A stretch of DNA of 64,000 bases from Mesodorylaimus sp. YZB2_4 (lineage: Eukaryota > Nematoda > Enoplea > Dorylaimida > Dorylaimidae), in the NCBI GenBank assembly GCA_030248295.1, contig JASANH010001194.1, positions 1-64,000 of the forward strand, written 5' to 3'. Position 1 is the stretch's first letter. Each line of letters opens with the position of its first letter. Below are positions 1 to 9,978 of the stretch, piece by piece. Under the pieces are notes generated by a model. The model saw only the letters and a program-made list of their open reading frames with translations, was not told the DNA's origin and did no database searches. The translations under genes and the position numbers were made by a program.

Positions 1-1216
1 CCAAAGCAAAGCCTGCACGGATATATACAGGTGTACGGTATGCACAAAAGCCAGCATTAGGTCTATTTTTTAATCTAGTGTGACTAACTAAACTCATATC
101 ATAAGACCACACCCATAGCCAAACCTGGCAGGCGAAGGAGGGGGACAATTGATCGAATCGAAGTAGGCAAGTTCACACTTCAATAGACCTTTTCGACGTG
201 TGGAGCCGAAATCGCTAATTTGAACTTCCCGCGCCGACTGCCTATGACAAGAATGAATGGACTGTGCGCGGGGTATGCTGGAAAAGGGGTATCTTTCAGC
301 ATTGGCGCGAGGCAAACTTGGGCTGTGTCCGTGAAAAACTTCATGTACATTGCGAAAATAAAGAACTGTCTGAATAATAAAACTGTCTTAACTTCTCCGA
401 TTGGTAGTTATTCGACAAGGCAACAATTTACATTATTTCTTGCATAATTAATCAGATCATTACGCGGGAATTCCTTCATCGCGGAAACGCAAATGGAACG
501 ATTGTGCGCCTGCGTGTGCAGCTTTGGAAGTTAAATTCGAAGTCGGCTTTGGACAAAAATGGCCTCGAAAATTTTAGCGAAATCGAATTTTGTTTGCTAG
601 CAATTCTAAATCCGTCGCCGAATTTGTGACGCGCTCACGGACGCCATATGTTTCAAGTTGGTATACCGGATGACTCAGGTCCTTTTGCGAAACATTTGAG
701 AATGAGGAAATAGAGGGAAGTGATTTGCTTATCGTCGTTTTTAATGTTTCGATGCCAAAATGCTCTGAAAGAGGCCGTGTACTGGGTATGTTCGTATGCG
801 AATGATATTGCATGTATTTATATTTCTGTGACCTTTTCATTTGACCCTGAACATGGTTTTAAATCTATATCTTTGGGCCAATACGATTATCATGCTTGCC
901 ACGTGATAAGGATATTTCATGTGGTCTTACAAAACATCGTTTTGAGAAAGTTAGCTTATCTGAACCTGAACCAAACTACTGCAAAAACTGGCGATAAAAG
1001 AGTTGCCTTGATTTATTATCTATGTTATTAGCATTTGCATTTGCATCCAGCATTTGTGCATTTCGAGGAAATCTGATATTTCATTCAAGCAAACAGAAAG
1101 TAATCATCCCCTTTTCAAAGAATTCCAAAGGAAAAAACGAAAAAAAACTAAAAAAAACAAAAATAACGAGGTCGCCCCGCCACCCCCCCCAAACAAAAAC
1201 ACTCAAAAAAACCCAC
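1..1216. other. Intergenic, no gene seen
   Basis: No convincing coding sequence. Two repeat-like pieces are visible. About 94-175 resembles one end of the TIR element described at 34.4 kb (minus orientation, with CCTGGCAGGC near the outer end). About 175-315 matches 9405-9560 on the opposite strand, sharing words such as CAATAGACCTTTTCGA and GGGGTATCTTT. The last 100 bp are A-rich and C-rich low-complexity sequence. Confidence 0.5.
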
Positions 1217-1675
1217 AAAATACGGTGGCCCAAGGAGGCCTTTTTCAAAATATCTCTGCTTTTTGATTTTTGATTTATATCTCGTCAAAATGGGCTAACC
1301 AGCTTTATAAAAAAAATCAAAATGCACGCGTACAGCAAATATTAAAAAAGTTGATTTAATCAAAAAGATTTTTTGATTTTTTCAAAGAAGTTTGATTTAA
1401 TCAAAACGATTTTTTGATTTTTTTAAAAAGTTTCATTCAATCGAAAAATCAAAAACTTTTGATTTTTGAAAAGTATCCGCGTAAAAGCAACATTTTATCT
1501 CTCGTTTTTCGATTTTCCCCTTTACCTCGTCAAAAAAATCCTGGCTCGCAAAAAATAAATCAAAGTGCGCACAAATGTTGGAATGGACAACGCAGAAACT
1601 TTGATTTAATCTAAAAGTTTGATTTAATCAAACGGGTCTTTTGATTTAATCATTGCCTCTTGTCATAAGCAGTCT
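1217..1675 (+). repeat. AT-rich TTTGATT/AATCAAA element, copy 1
   Basis: A sequence dominated by TTTGATTTAATCAAA-type palindromic words. It is the reverse complement of 8165-8720: both start or end with the same unique words (GGCCCAAGGAGGCC outside; GTCATAAGCAGTCTG at the other end) and share internal unique stretches such as GCACGCGTAC and GCGCACAAATGTTG. Unique ends plus a satellite-like core suggest a small mobile or formerly mobile element rather than simple drift. No coding capacity. Confidence 0.75.
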
Positions 1676-2117
1676 GAAAACTAAAACTCACTTTTACCCT
1701 GTGCAAAAATCCTACCCATGGTTTCATTTTCATTTATTTATTTCACTCGCTTCATTTCCAATCATTGATCATCTGAGTCAATCAAGTATCGTATGAAATC
1801 TGTTCAGCATCAAAATCTGATCGACAGCTTCTGAGTTATAAAATTAAACAATGAACGAAAAGGAATTTTGGCAGCTTCTGGAATCGCTCGTCCGTCAAAG
1901 GAAAGGCGAACAAAATTATTTTGGCTTATCTTAAAGATAAACACAACATGCAAATGCAGGAAGAGGGGAAGACGTTTACACGCTTTTTCAGAAGGTACCG
2001 GCTTTCTCTGTTGCCGTCAATGTACTGAGCGTGTGTACTGAAACTTTAGAAAAATCGGCTTTTTGGACGTCAGGTGCTAAGAGTTTCAGGTCCCTTCAGA
2101 TTATCATACGGGTTTAA
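1676..2117. other. Intergenic, nothing recognised
   Basis: Precedes the decayed RING/CCHC gene. No upstream exon supplying the missing first cysteine pair of the RING was found. Confidence 0.3.
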
Positions 2118-2118
2118 T

Positions 2119-3716
2119 TGAAGAGAACGACTTGGAACGGGTCACGGAATGCAGATCGGGCCGCGGACCCGAAAGCCGTTATGTCTACGATGCGGCCACT
2201 CGATCTGTCACGATTGCTTCGAAAAATTAAAAACGGAAAATATGGCTCGTCGCGCTTTCCCTGTTTGGTCTCCGTTCTGCAACCATCGAATCGATTACGA
2301 ATTTACGAATGTGAATCGCGCATTAACGGTAAGTGCATTTCTAAGTCCCAGCTTCAAGCGAACTAGTACCATACCAGGAACGCAACCCGGTTGCGTCCCG
2401 CTGGATACGATAGGCCCAGACCAGATCTCGGAGTCGGGATTCAGGCGTAGGGTTGGATCGGTCGATGCCCGGCTTCCCTTGTATTATTTCGCGCTGACTG
2501 ATTGTGCTAAACTAACGTTAGGAAAACTTAACTAGAAATGGCTTCTATTGCAGCATCGACCAATCCGCCGATCTAGCACTTGGATCAGCCCCAATCCGAT
2601 CCAAGTGCTTTATCGGCCGGATTGGCTCTTCAAATTTGCCGCGCGTCGTCACATGCCTGGAAAACACGCGTATATTACACCTCCTGCGATATAATCTGAA
2701 AGCAGGGCTCCCAGCACCCCTTAATTCCCATTTGAATCGAATACCCTGTCGTAAATCTTCTAATCTTTCTCTTATTGTGGCGTCCTCCTCTGAAATTTGG
2801 GTTTTCTCCCAAATCTTGGTCTCTGCGACATCGTATGAGTGAATTTTGGAATGGGTACGGTACCAGAGGTCAGAGAGAAATCATTTGCAATAGGAAATAT
2901 ATGAGATGGATAAAAAGCTTAACGATAAATCGGTATCTTTTTCGGGGTCGTCGGGATCATGGCAATTAGATTGTAGATTGGGATCAGGATGGAAATCTAG
3001 ATTTTTTTCGCCTATGACCCTTTTTTAGTGACTGAAGCACACTTTTTTGTCATACAGCTTTTTTTAAAACTTCTTTTTCCAATTATAAATAATCATATAA
3101 AACTTAGTCGGATAGTCAGGTTCGGGTTTTTTGGAAGAAAAGCTTTTTTTTTTGGAAGAAAAGCTCCGCCTATTTTTCCTCTGACAGTCTCAAATTTCTT
3201 TCAGGATTTGTTTGGCTTTTCGATTCAGCAAGGAGCGCGGTTGCAACAGCAGCAACAGTAGTAGCAGCAGCAGCAGAAGCAGCAGTTGCGCGCATTCGAA
3301 GTCGCTGGCTTGCGCTCTGATATCCAGGTAAGTAAGCAGAAGTCAAACATCTGAATCCTACCTCAGGAGTAAATTCGATTTTTCAGGCTCTCCAATCCGA
3401 GCTGGAAAACGCGAAAGGTTACGCTAAAAGATTGCGAGCAGATTCGAAAGACACGTTGGAGCGCGAGAAGGCGGTGGCGAGGGAGTAATTCGAAAAAGAA
3501 AAAGAGAAGCCGCCAGGCGTGCGTTGGATCGGGAATGTAATGCCTGTCATATCTGTAATATATTTGGACACTGGGGAAATGGATGTAATCAGGAACACTT
3601 GGGTAAGAGATGTGTGAACTGTGGCATGTTTGGGCGCGTGCGAGCCCAGTGCACTTATCTTGTGAGGTGCAAAAGATGTGGTCACGTGGGTCATGTGGCG
3701 CGTGAGTATGGCTACT
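2119..3716 (+). pseudogene. Decayed RING finger / coiled-coil / CCHC zinc-knuckle gene
   Basis: Pieces of one gene can be followed with intact splice signals. Exon-like 2149-2328 encodes the second half of a RING finger (CLRCGHSICHDCFEKL, then a degenerate C-terminal cysteine pair) and ends at a perfect GTAAGT donor in phase 0. Exon-like 3205-3327 begins after TTTCAG, is glutamine-rich and also ends at GTAAGT. A third exon starts at 3387 with coiled-coil-like charged sequence and runs into zinc knuckles to 3716. Lesions: no first RING cysteine pair in frame; two TAG codons inside the CAG/CAA run (3259-3264); TAA at 3486; a frameshift before the knuckles. Knuckle 1 is intact (CHICNIFGHWGNGC), knuckle 2 has His changed to Arg, and knuckle 3 has the last Cys changed to Tyr. 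A nucleic-acid-binding E3-like ancestor is inferred. Confidence 0.7.
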
Positions 3717-3719
3717 AAT

Positions 3720-4180
3720 TTTATGTGATCGGTCGAACCAGCCCTGCGTGCTGTATTTTCGAGCTTCTTGTTTGCTCATTGGACGTTAGAATCGTCATTG
3801 CTTTTTTATGCGTTTTCATCGACTTCTATATTTAGCACAGTGTTAAAAAAGTAAATGAGATGTACAGCATGTCACAAGGCAGACAAGGCCTCGTCACTGT
3901 TGCTAATCACAGCGCTTGTTGGGAGGTGGAGATACTTGCTTACAGTGAACAAGCGGTGAGTAAGATGTCAGCAATGGCAGTCACTCTCCAGTTCATGCCT
4001 CATGAATTGCTCCTACTCTGACGGGGTACATGCCCGCCAGGCTCATGATGGTCCGTTTGTAGGCTCATGATGGCCAGGCTCAATCATAATTCAAGACTGC
4101 CCCTCCCATTTTTCTGCTTAGCCTGCTAGCAGTCAAACCTTGTGATCAAGGCTGTCGACCTTGAAATGCTGGCATCGACA
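3720..4180. other. Intergenic, nothing recognised
   Basis: No coding or structured element recognised. Short internal duplication of GGCTCATGATGG around 4040-4080. Confidence 0.3.
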
Positions 4181-5610
4181 TTGATTCGTCCGCCCTGCTG
4201 CTGCCCCTCTTCGCCAAGTACATCCCCTGCACCACCTTCTACTGTATGTGAATGCCCTCCCGCACTTGCCCGTCTACCTGGTCATGCGCAAGACCCTCAG
4301 CCAGGACTTCCCTAAACCTGACCCGCGCACCAATAGACCAGAGGGCACAGTGCATGCGTAGTCCGTGCCTATTACACTTGATAAAAGGGGGAACTCGTTC
4401 TTGTGTCCTTTCTCCTTCTTCCAGACACCCTCGCGGGACGTGCTGAGCACTTTCTGAAAGACATCATTTACAATGCAGTGACCAGGCACCCCACCACCGA
4501 CCACCGACTTCAGGCTGGGCTTACGGCTTGCCGACATGAGAGTGCTTCTCTGTGTCCACAAGCCCTCTAAGTCGTTCCCTTTTGGCTCATACTGACTCCT
4601 GGACTCTGCTTTGGTTTTCTACGGGTAAGACCTTGGCCTGTTCGCCAGCAAAGGCGTCTCAGGACCTGGTATATCATTGCACAGAGCAGTTGCAGGCATC
4701 CTTGTTCGCGCTTGGTGCTTCATGCTGGTGATTAGGGCATTCCTACTGACTGCACTCATGCTGCCTAAGCAGCTTATGTGCTCACTGCCGCGTGCTTTTG
4801 CTCGCATCAAATCCACAGGTTCATGAACACTTCCTACGCTCGTCCTCTCTTGTCATAGAACCAGAAGAGCGAGCCTGGATCTAATCTAGACTAGTTGTAG
4901 GACTGGTCGCCTAGGTGCCCTTCTGGCCATTATGGCCTCACAGACTGCGTCTACGTACTTCGTCATGAGCGGCTGGGCATCTCCTGACCGCCTCTCCCTT
5001 TTTCAGTGACCGTCACTTGGCTAGGCCTATACTTGTGGAGGTGCTGCCCGTCGGCCCAGTAAAGAGCTCTCGTTATTGGTGCCCGTTTCGGACTGCGCAG
5101 GGGTGATTCGAACCACGTATGTACGTGTGTAGGAACTCGTGTAGGCGACTCTTGCTGAGCAAATATGTTCAAACCTTTAGGGACGGACCCTCATCACGAA
5201 CCCTGCAACCCCCATCTCTTGATGAGGGTTCCTTTCCCATTCGGTGCAGACCGCCCAGCGACACGTGTGTCTCGTGCACAGGGTGTTCTTCCATAGGCCT
5301 CTTTGATGAGAGCAGAGCGAGCCCAGATATAACCAGTCAGATCTGGTTATGTTCCGCGCTCGGATAGGTCCCCTTACCGGCCCGCCTGGACTGCTCCTCA
5401 GTCATCATCTACTCGTCGATCGGTGCGGTTGGGTCTGTATCCCTAGCTGCCCTTCTCCCTATAAGTGCTCTTCACTTAGTTGGTTGTACCAGCGTAGAGG
5501 TGTCCGCCTGTCGGCCTAATAAAGTGTTGTCTATATTAGCGTCCGTTTCAGTAGGGACCCGCGCAGGGTAGATTCGAACCTTAGTACGCGTGTAGGTGGC
5601 CCGACCCACA
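4180..5610 (+). repeat. GC-rich repeat block with a duplicated LTR-tail-like unit
   Basis: This block is more GC-rich than its surroundings. A unit of about 100 bp occurs twice in direct orientation, near 5049-5140 and 5495-5605: a CGGCC(C/T)A(A/G)TAAAG polyadenylation-like word, then GCCCGTTTC/GTCCGTTTC, GCGCAGGG and GATTCGAACC, then a GTGTAGG tail. GATTCGAACC is the complement of a Pol III B box, so tRNA-derived or primer-binding-site-like sequence is possible. Short reading-frame fragments (for example 4252-4446) were not identifiable. It may be remnants of a retroelement, without proof. Confidence 0.4.
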
Positions 5611-5915
5611 ACAAAAAAAAAACAGGGACAGCCTCTCCCGCTAGGTGGCGCAAAGAGACAAAAACAAAAAAAAAAATCACAAACTCAGGGGCCGTCCCTT
5701 GAGGCGTGAGTCCCCGTCGAACCGCTGAGTGCGCCCATGTTCGTCGGAGTTCTGGCGTTTTGTGCCAACACACAGTCTAACCGGCTAGCCACTGGCGTTG
5801 CGGGCACCGTAACACTGCGGAAGCAGTGTATGGTGCGGCCTCCCTGCGTTGGAGGGAAGGCTGCCTCCCTACCGAAGGAGCGACGGGGTCGTCGCTTCTT
5901 CTGGCAATGGGGGGA
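5611..5915. other. A-rich tracts and GC-rich debris
   Basis: Two A-runs (about 5610-5620 and 5660-5675) are embedded in GC-rich sequence. No gene. Confidence 0.3.
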
Positions 5916-6098
5916 ATGTAACCCCTACCGGGCAGGCCATGGCGAGTGGTAGAGAGTAATCGATACTCTCCCCTGACCTAGAAACGTCAACCCCTCGGGT
6001 TGATGTTTCTAGGCCAGGTATATCGCGAGACTTGCCTACCTCCAGCTGGAGTTTTTGTCCCGCACTCTCTCCTACGCCTGTCCGCACGGGTTGCAACC
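5916..6098 (+). mobile_element. Short TIR element (MITE-like), copy 1
   Basis: Member of a family of about 190 bp with degenerate terminal inverted repeats (GTGTRACC ... GCCTGGYAGGC). Core landmarks are GGCCATGGCGAGTGG, the near-palindrome GAGAGTAATCGATACTCTC, and a long hairpin. In this copy the hairpin arms are CCTGACCTAGAAACGTCAAC and GTTGATGTTTCTAGGCCAGG around a very short loop. No coding capacity. Confidence 0.65.
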
Positions 6099-6399
6099 AA
6101 TCAATACAATCATTATGAGGGGCTGGCAGAGTTAAGCCCCAGGCTGAGTGACAGCACAGATAGCGCTGCCAGTGCAGCATGGCCTGAGGACCAAATACTG
6201 TACACACCATTGTCTGGCGCAGATGTACTGATATATTAGTCAAAGTATTGGAGCTGAACATATCATTGAATGGTTAGATTGCTGAACAATTTTGTGCCTG
6301 GGCCTCACACGTTTAATATTGACTTGAGTGACATCCACTCCTGGTCGGGTGGGTGTATCCTTTACTGTATACGGGGACCTGACGGTGACAAATTTTTCC

Positions 6400-6745
6400 G
6401 GCACCTCGAGTATCGTCAACCGCACACGAGGGTTCTTTAGGCTCACAATTCAGAGGAAAGCCGCTCGTGTTGACCTTGACGGAGGTTCTGATGGTCCTAA
6501 GCCCGCATTGCACAGAGAACTCGATATCAGTTGCCGCCCAATTCCTGCAAAGCAAACCAGTCACGGCCTCGATCTCGATCAGCCTCGTGTCTGGCCCTGA
6601 CCTAGGATAGGCAGGCCAGTTACGAATGAGCGCACTGATAGCTGGAGATAACGTATCCACCCCTATTACACCGTCTTTAAGCAGCGCGGCGCGCAGCACT
6701 AATTGTCAGGCCAGAGCCTACTTGCGCAACCATACTATCGGACCA
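6400..6745 (+). repeat. Dispersed repeat, also at 18.5-18.97 kb
   Basis: Shares collinear blocks with 18440-18965: GGCTCACAATTC, a stretch with GCACTGATAGCTGGAGATAACGTATCCACCCCT versus a close variant at 18.86 kb, and a GGCC(C)AGA(G/T)CCTAC block. Part also resembles the MSP-flanking repeat. Diverged; non-coding. Confidence 0.5.
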
Positions 6746-6884
6746 GCCATACAAGAATACACGAGCAGCGCATGCATGGATGTTTGTCACATAGATAGGC
6801 TCGCTTGAGTGATGCCTAGTGCAGGCGACAACGACAAGTGCATTTCCTCGCTGGGTGGCCATGTGGATTGCTCTAGACCGTTCC

Positions 6885-7275
6885 TGTGGCTTCAGCTATC
6901 CTCTGGCTGGGTCTTGGAACCCGACAGGAGGATCAAAAATTTCACTGCGGGAATCTCAGATGGTAAACCTTCTAGGGCATAGTAGTGTGTGTGCTGTACC
7001 GCCTGCGTCCCATATGGCGAGTGAAGAGATGGAAGCCAGACGAGGAGACAGTCTTGGCTGGCGAACACTGGCAGGTTCACAGCCCACCAGCTATTGTCCG
7101 AGGAAGGTGGTGTCCAGTCTGAATGGCCACGCAGAGGTGGCTGGATGGCCGTGCAGGGGATGCACCCCTTATAGAGGGGGTTGTAAGCGGAGACGCACAT
7201 GGGCGAGTGTGGGCCCAACATAAGCTTGCTTATAAGGGGCAATTGCTAGCTGGCTATAGGCAAAAATTCGCGTAA
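6885..7275 (+). mobile_element. tRNA-headed SINE, diverged copy
   Basis: Collinear with 59930-60320 and with the reverse complement of 36885-37265. Shared words include GAGATGGAAGCCA(A/G)ACGAG, CAGCCCACCAGCTATTGTCCGAGGA versus CCGCCATCGTCCGAGGA, and the end block GCTGGCTATAGGCAAAAATT. The tRNA-like head is poorly preserved. Confidence 0.6.
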
Positions 7276-8164
7276 GGCATTCCTGTGCTGACGATGAGAT
7301 AAGGGCATGCCTACTGACAGCAATCATATCCTGCCAGAAGCTTCATCAGCATCGTCAGCGAAAGAACCCCTTTCTGATCACCGAGGCATATAGTAACTGC
7401 TGCTGCTGCCTACCAGCCACTGATAACTGCCGGCCCGAAGGATAGTAGGTCACAGACGGACTTGAACTTTATCAGGAAAGATGCGTCCGCCGCTGCCGCC
7501 AGTGGTAGCGTTAACACAAAAGCCCACAAAAATAACACAAGACATTTTTGGACTTTAGAAACGACACTATAGATGATAACGCAACAAATATAAAACACGC
7601 CATCCTGATTAAAAAGGTGATACTTTAAAACTGAACATCGGAACAACCTGTCCATCGAAAAAGGAACGATCTTCACGGCATGTATTAGTCGTTCGCATGT
7701 CAGAGAGCCTGCAAAGGACAGGATCTTTTTCATTCGCTGGTTGACATGCCCACAAGAAGAGGTCAATCTTATCGAAAAAAGGGAGGAGGAAGCAGGGTTG
7801 TGTGTGACCACCCGGAAATACGATCATTTCCACTGACAGGAAGTTATCTTACTTGAATCAGAATACCATATCAAAAAGGCAACAAATATGTCTAATGACT
7901 AGTTGCCGATTGTTCTTCCGCTGGTTCAGTGGAGATATCGTAAATCCTCGCTCACATTTCTCAAATCAGACACCATTGAAAACCAGTCGAACATCAGAAA
8001 TGGCGTGGGCGCGTAGTTTTTACCCCTTACCTGAAAAAGAGAAAGCCTGAGCTTTTGTTTCAAATACCTACTGTTTCTCACTAGCTACCGCTTCGAAAAA
8101 TACGTAATTGTTTCACCAAAAAGCCAGAGTCTCCCGCAAATCGTTTTTCGCGCCATGATTACTG
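7276..8164. other. Intergenic, no supported gene
   Basis: A minus-strand frame (7410-7811) has a hydrophobic stretch, but it opens with a non-ATG codon and has no recognised domain or splice context, so I do not call it. Nothing else seen. Confidence 0.3.
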
Positions 8165-8720
8165 TACATGTTTTAGACTGCTTATGACAAGAGGCAATGA
8201 TTAAATCAAAAAATCCGTTTGATTTAAATCAAACTTTTAGATTAAATCAAAGTTTCTGCGTTGTTCATTTCAACATTTGTGCGCACTTTGATTTATTTTT
8301 TTGCGAGCCAGGATTTTTTTGACGAGGTACAAGAGGAAAATCAAATAACCAGAGATATAATGTTGCTTTTACGCAGATACTTTTCAAAAATCAAAAGTTT
8401 TTTGATTTTTTTGATTAAATCAAACTTTTTGAAAAAATCAAAAAATCGTTTTGATTAAATCAAACTTTTTTGAAAAAATCAAAAAATCTTTTTGATTAAA
8501 TCAAACTTTTTTGAAAAAATCAAAAAATCTTTTTGATTAAATCAAACTTTTTTGAAAAAATCAAAAAATCTTTTTGATTAAATCAAACTTTTTTGATTAA
8601 TTTGCTGTACGCGTGCATTTTGATTTTTTTATAAAGCTGGTTAGCCCATTTTGACGAGATATAAATCAAAAATCAAAAAGCAGAGATAGTTTGAAAAAGG
8701 CCTCCTTGGGCCACCGTACA
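8165..8720 (-). repeat. AT-rich TTTGATT/AATCAAA element, copy 2, with a 41-bp tandem array
   Basis: Inverted copy of 1217-1675. It is longer because of an internal tandem array at about 8413-8600: the word GATTAAATCAAAC recurs at 8413, 8453, 8494, 8535 and 8576, a period of 40-41 bp. Unit content is a run of short palindromes (AAAAATC ... GATTTTT), so single strands could fold extensively. Confidence 0.8.
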
Positions 8721-8769
8721 AAAGGTATATCCAAAAAGGGGCACTTTTGCTGTTTGGTCCCCAACCAAC

Positions 8770-8940
8770 ATAGGTTAGCATAGGCTGATATTAGACTTAG
8801 GCTTAGGCTAGCAGATGGCTTAGGCTTAGGCTGATACTAGGCTTAGGCTCTGGCTTAGTCTGGTATACGACTTAAGCTTAGGCTGATATTAGGCTTCAGC
8901 CAGCCTTATACCAGCCTTTGCCTGGGAACCAAACGGCAAA
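8770..8940 (+). repeat. Degenerate GGCTTA (TTAGGC-type) array
   Basis: Many imperfect repeats of GGCTTA/TTAGGC with intervening CTGATATTA. The hexamer matches the nematode telomere unit in sequence, but the array is short, interrupted and internal to the chromosome. Most likely a minisatellite or part of a repeat. Confidence 0.6.
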
Positions 8941-9404
8941 AGCGCCCAAAAAGGGAGACAATGATCAGAATACCATTTGACAAAGGTCGTAAAAACTTCA
9001 AACTCATGACAATATTTCTGGTCAATAATAACCTGGCCGCTTTAAAAAAGCTGGGATCACTGTTTCATTTCCGTTTTCTTTCATTTCAGTGACATCTCGT
9101 CCAACTTGTTTTTTTTTCGAAATCAACAAATTTTATCGTCGCTTTCTCGTTTCCCTTGAGGGACTTTTTGAACGCCACTTATGTCAAATCTAATCATGAA
9201 CAGTGACATGATGTCGGTTCTCACCATCGAATACATCGAAAATTATATCTGACGGTACTTCGCGGCGAAAACAAAATTTATTCGGCTACTCAACACAGTT
9301 CAACGTTTTTTAGACGGAATTCTGAATAGATAGAATGAGTAAAACTTGAATTTTTGATGGCCGAACATATAAGCTTTTGAAATGATCGAAATGAGATCCG
9401 CTGG
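8941..9404. other. Intergenic, nothing recognised
   Basis: AT-rich, no coding signal. Confidence 0.3.
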
Positions 9405-9690
9405 CCTGACGCCCCTATGCTAAAAGATACCCCTATTGTTCGGGTACCCTGCGCACAGCTCGTTCTCGTTTGTCATAAGCAGTTGAGACCTGCGACTACA
9501 GTAGGCGCGCGATTTTAAATTTGCGCACACCTCGAAAAGGTCTATTGAAAGAGGCAAGTCTTGCGCCTATACCTACGGCTGAAACATCAACCCGAGGGGT
9601 TAACGCCTCCCAGCCAGGGAGGAGTATCGATTACTCTCTCCCACTCACCATGGCCTACCAGGCGGGGGGGGGGGGTACACACCGTGTTGC
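9405..9690 (-). mobile_element. TIR element copy 2 with adjoining repeat
   Basis: 9560-9690 reads in the minus direction as the TIR element (GCCTGGTAGGCCATGG, then the GAGAGTAATCGATA palindrome and hairpin arms ending GGGTTGATGTTTCAGCC). 9405-9560 is the repeat also present at 175-315 on the other strand. A G-run of about 12 bases at 9664-9675 lies just inside the element end. Confidence 0.55.
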
Positions 9691-9978
9691 GATAACCAGC
9701 GATAGATAGCCCTCTTGGAGCTGCACGGCTTATTCCGTTCCTTGACGTCAAAAAGGTTCAAAAAGCCTTTTTATCATTATCTTTATTAAAAATGTTTGGA
9801 AGCTTTATGGAATCCAAAAAATCGTTTCTAAGAGCAAAATCTCTAAATCTTGTCTAAGCTGTATTATATTAGATAAGTTCTTGATATATTAGTACCCAGC
9901 AAAGGAGAGTTCTCTGATCATTTACGTCCTCATTCTGCGCGCTAGCTTCTGAGAAAAAGTTTTTCTTTGACGGCAGCC

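Noticed and set aside
1054-1273. Lys/Pro-rich overlapping frames
   Set aside because: Low-complexity A-run and C-run sequence read in two frames; no coding evidence.
7410-7811. Minus-strand frame with a hydrophobic segment
   Set aside because: Starts at GTG, no homology recognised, lies among repeats.
8413-8600. Tandem array considered as a CRISPR array
   Set aside because: Units are contiguous with no unique spacers, AT-only palindromes, and the host is an animal.
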